Shown here: positions 61,981 through 64,000 of the stretch, in pieces
Numbering within the stretch: the first letter of the stretch is position 1
How the letters are laid out: the number at the start of each line of letters is the position of its first letter
Source: Sitta carolinensis
Lineage: Eukaryota > Chordata > Aves > Passeriformes > Sittidae
Length of the DNA stretch: 64,000 nucleotides
Direction of reading: 5' to 3'
Assembly: GCA_032173965.1 (NCBI GenBank)
Contig: JAVUNC010000019.1
Span: 17,104,234 to 17,168,233, forward strand
Position numbers and translations under genes: made by a program
The notes under the pieces: generated by a model
Told to the model about the DNA's origin: nothing
Databases searched by the model: none
The model's input: only the letters and a program-made list of their open reading frames with translations

Positions 61981-64000
61981 ACACATTTGCCTTTATCCCT
62001 TTCTCACAACATTTGCATCGAAATAATCTAGGTAAAAGCAGCTTGACTGGAGTTAATAATGTCCCCTCACTGAACTGAAGGTGTTTAAGCTGAAAAGAAT
62101 AATTTGCCTGTGGAGAGAACTTGAGTATAAAAAAAAAAAAACAGCCAACACAAAGGGTCTTTGCACTTAGCATTAAGCATTTATCACAACTGACAATGGA
62201 AAAATAAAGAAATGCCAAAAGAGAAAAAATTATTCTCAAGAGGACAAAACCAAGACTGAAGTTTAAAGTCAACCAACAGCCCGAGTCCTTCTCTTTATTT
62301 ACATGTATGGGCAACTGCACCAGAACACACTCAATATAGAAATGTTTGTGCAAGAAAGGCCTTGCTGGCAATGCTGCTTGAAAAATTGTCCTAAAGGAAC
62401 ATTTCTGTAAGAGACATTTTATGAAGGCAGTCTTGCTATAGCCCTAATCGCTGCAAGCAGCAAAGCACCACCTCCAGTAAAGCAGAAGCAGCAACTTTCC
62501 TAGTGCAGCCCATAAAATCAGGGTAAGCAAATTTATAACAGCCTCCTACCTCAGTGCCAGACTTGTCAATATTCCCCATTTACAGCTCCTCTAAAAGGAG
62601 TAATAAACCATCTGCATCTCTGTTTAAGTAAAGCTCACAGAAAACACTTCACTGGAAAGGGGACAAGAGTGTCATGTAAAGAATGCAACGAAAAATGTTT
62701 CTACACTTAAAAACCCCATGAGATGAGTGAATCTGAGCTATTTATTTCATTGCCTTTTATATCTTCTCAAAACATCTTCCAAACCCCACGTACCTGGTGC
62801 AGTCAGACCTTGAAGTGGAGCTGACACAGTGCAGCAAACATTTTGTTTACCAGGGACATTTGTAATTCAATTTGCAGACATTTGCAAATGTTAGCTTTCA
62901 GACTGCTCTCCTAATGGGTTCTTTAACAACTCAGGAGATGCACAGGAACTGTGGATGTATTAGGATAATCACTATCAGGAGTAAATCATTCCATCTAGCC
63001 TTTTAGTAATGTTTTAGCCTCAAAATGACAAACAGGAAAAGCCACTGCAAGTAACACAGACTCCTGGTTCTAAGGAAATTTCACTGGTGGATATGTTGCA
63101 CAAGTAAGAAAACTCAGTATCCAATAATTTCTAGCTAATTTTATCCTGAAGATTTGTTGTGATGTTTGGAAAACCTCTGGATGGTTTAATTACTCCAATC
63201 TTTGTGTTGAGTGCAGATGTGCAATAACTCTCAAAGAAAACGACAGATTTTTTTTTTTAAGCAGGTAAAAAGTAAAATTAAAATTTAGTTGGCCGTAAAA
63301 TTATCATTTTGAAGAGGGTTTTAAAATAATTTTTAATATTTCTTACCAAGTTATTAATTTAAATTACCTCAGCTATCTAGCAAAAGAATCAGTCCATTAG
63401 AAATCTATTATTCCAAATAAAACTTACAGGCAACTCCAAATGTCCAAACATGCTACATACCATGCAATCATGGGATCATTAAAAAAAAAAAAAAATACAG
63501 ACTCTTCTGAGTGTGAAGAGGAACAAAAGACTTTTTAAAAGAATTCTTAATAAAAACCCTAAAAAATCCTAACTGAAACCCACCCAGCATATTTCCAGAT
63601 CCTCAAGCAACTAAGAGAGTTCAGGCACAAACTTCCAAAGCTAGAGAGAAGGAAGATTACTTTTTTCACCTTTCTGTAAAGTGTCAAAATGTAATATTAA
63701 TGCTTCCTGTTCTCAGAAAACCTAAAGAGGACTACCAAGCTATTAAACCTTCTGGTGGATCATTTGTGGTATGAGTTATTAGCATAATTGGGGGCACACT
63801 TTATTCTGACCTTTGCAAAACTTTCATTTCCCAAATGTGATAGATACAAAGTGCTTTTATAATACCAATAATGATTATTTCCTAGGGGAAACTGCCAATT
63901 ATAAGTTGGTGAAAAATGCTATATCAGATGTACATTGTGAAAATGAACACACCTACCAACAGTCAGACTAATTAAAGCCATTCTTCAAATATTAATAAAG
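61981..64000. other. Unique AT-rich DNA, no gene seen
   Basis: No recognisable gene or transposon. The 142-codon minus ORF at 61943-62371 is Phe/Leu/Cys-rich and crosses an A run at about 62130-62141, consistent with chance. Another A run sits at 63481-63495. A perfect palindrome lies at 62878-62891. Confidence 0.5.
62878..62891. promoter_or_regulatory. Perfect palindrome with POU-type core
   Basis: ACATTTGCAAATGT is a perfect 14-bp palindrome. It contains ATTTGCA on both strands, seven of the eight bases of the POU-factor octamer ATTTGCAT. A binding role is inference. Confidence 0.3.

Noticed and set aside
61943..62371. 142-codon minus-strand ORF
   Set aside because: It is Phe/Leu/Cys-rich, crosses a poly(A) run, overlaps a possible CR1 tail and has no recognisable domain.

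Overview
The window reads as non-coding nuclear DNA from a bird, probably a songbird. Three 3'-end fragments of CR1 LINEs (one minus, two plus) carry the avian CR1 tail, including the block that ends in a run like TTGGACTCGATGATCCT. There are also at least three solo-type endogenous-retrovirus LTRs, one good MIR SINE relic and many A-rich tracts. The background is AT-rich and CpG-poor, with stop codons dense in all six frames. The passerine assignment rests on the look of the LTRs and is inference. No prokaryotic features (operons, Shine-Dalgarno sites, CRISPR, rRNA, tRNA) are visible.

Layout. 1-5.9 kb: unique AT-rich DNA with one minus-strand CR1 fragment (2815-3052). 5.9-7.0 kb: a long minus-strand LTR (5939-7006) with an internal tandem duplication and two microsatellites. 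7-16 kb: mostly unique, with a CA repeat, a homeodomain-type palindrome near 10.57 kb, a two-copy tandem duplication of about 327 bp (10840-11496) and a plus-strand CR1 (15922-16163). 16-31 kb: unique, with two exon-like but unidentified ORFs (20.7 kb plus, 25.2 kb minus), an interrupted palindrome at 29.66 kb and a CR1 at 31.0-31.17 kb. 31-44 kb: a plus-strand LTR (32840-33276) of the same family as the one at 5.9 kb, a palindrome cluster at 36.58 kb and MIR relics (36.74, 43.34 kb). 44.9-46.0 kb: the most unusual segment, a GC-rich block next to a 19-unit, 21-bp minisatellite with an 84-bp higher-order period, open on both strands. 47.16-47.79 kb: a third LTR of a different family. 49.4-50.3 kb: a nested local duplication. 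51-64 kb: mostly unique, with a 42-base A run, a GC/CpG-richer patch at 55.4-55.65 kb, a pyrimidine triplet tract at 56.08 kb and an octamer-like palindrome at 62.88 kb.

No protein-coding gene could be assigned with confidence. The window is best read as an intron or intergenic desert. The long ORFs fall in LTRs, microsatellites or the GC-rich minisatellite block, or are unrecognised and plausibly chance. Statements about regulatory elements are inferences from local sequence shape, because conservation could not be tested here.
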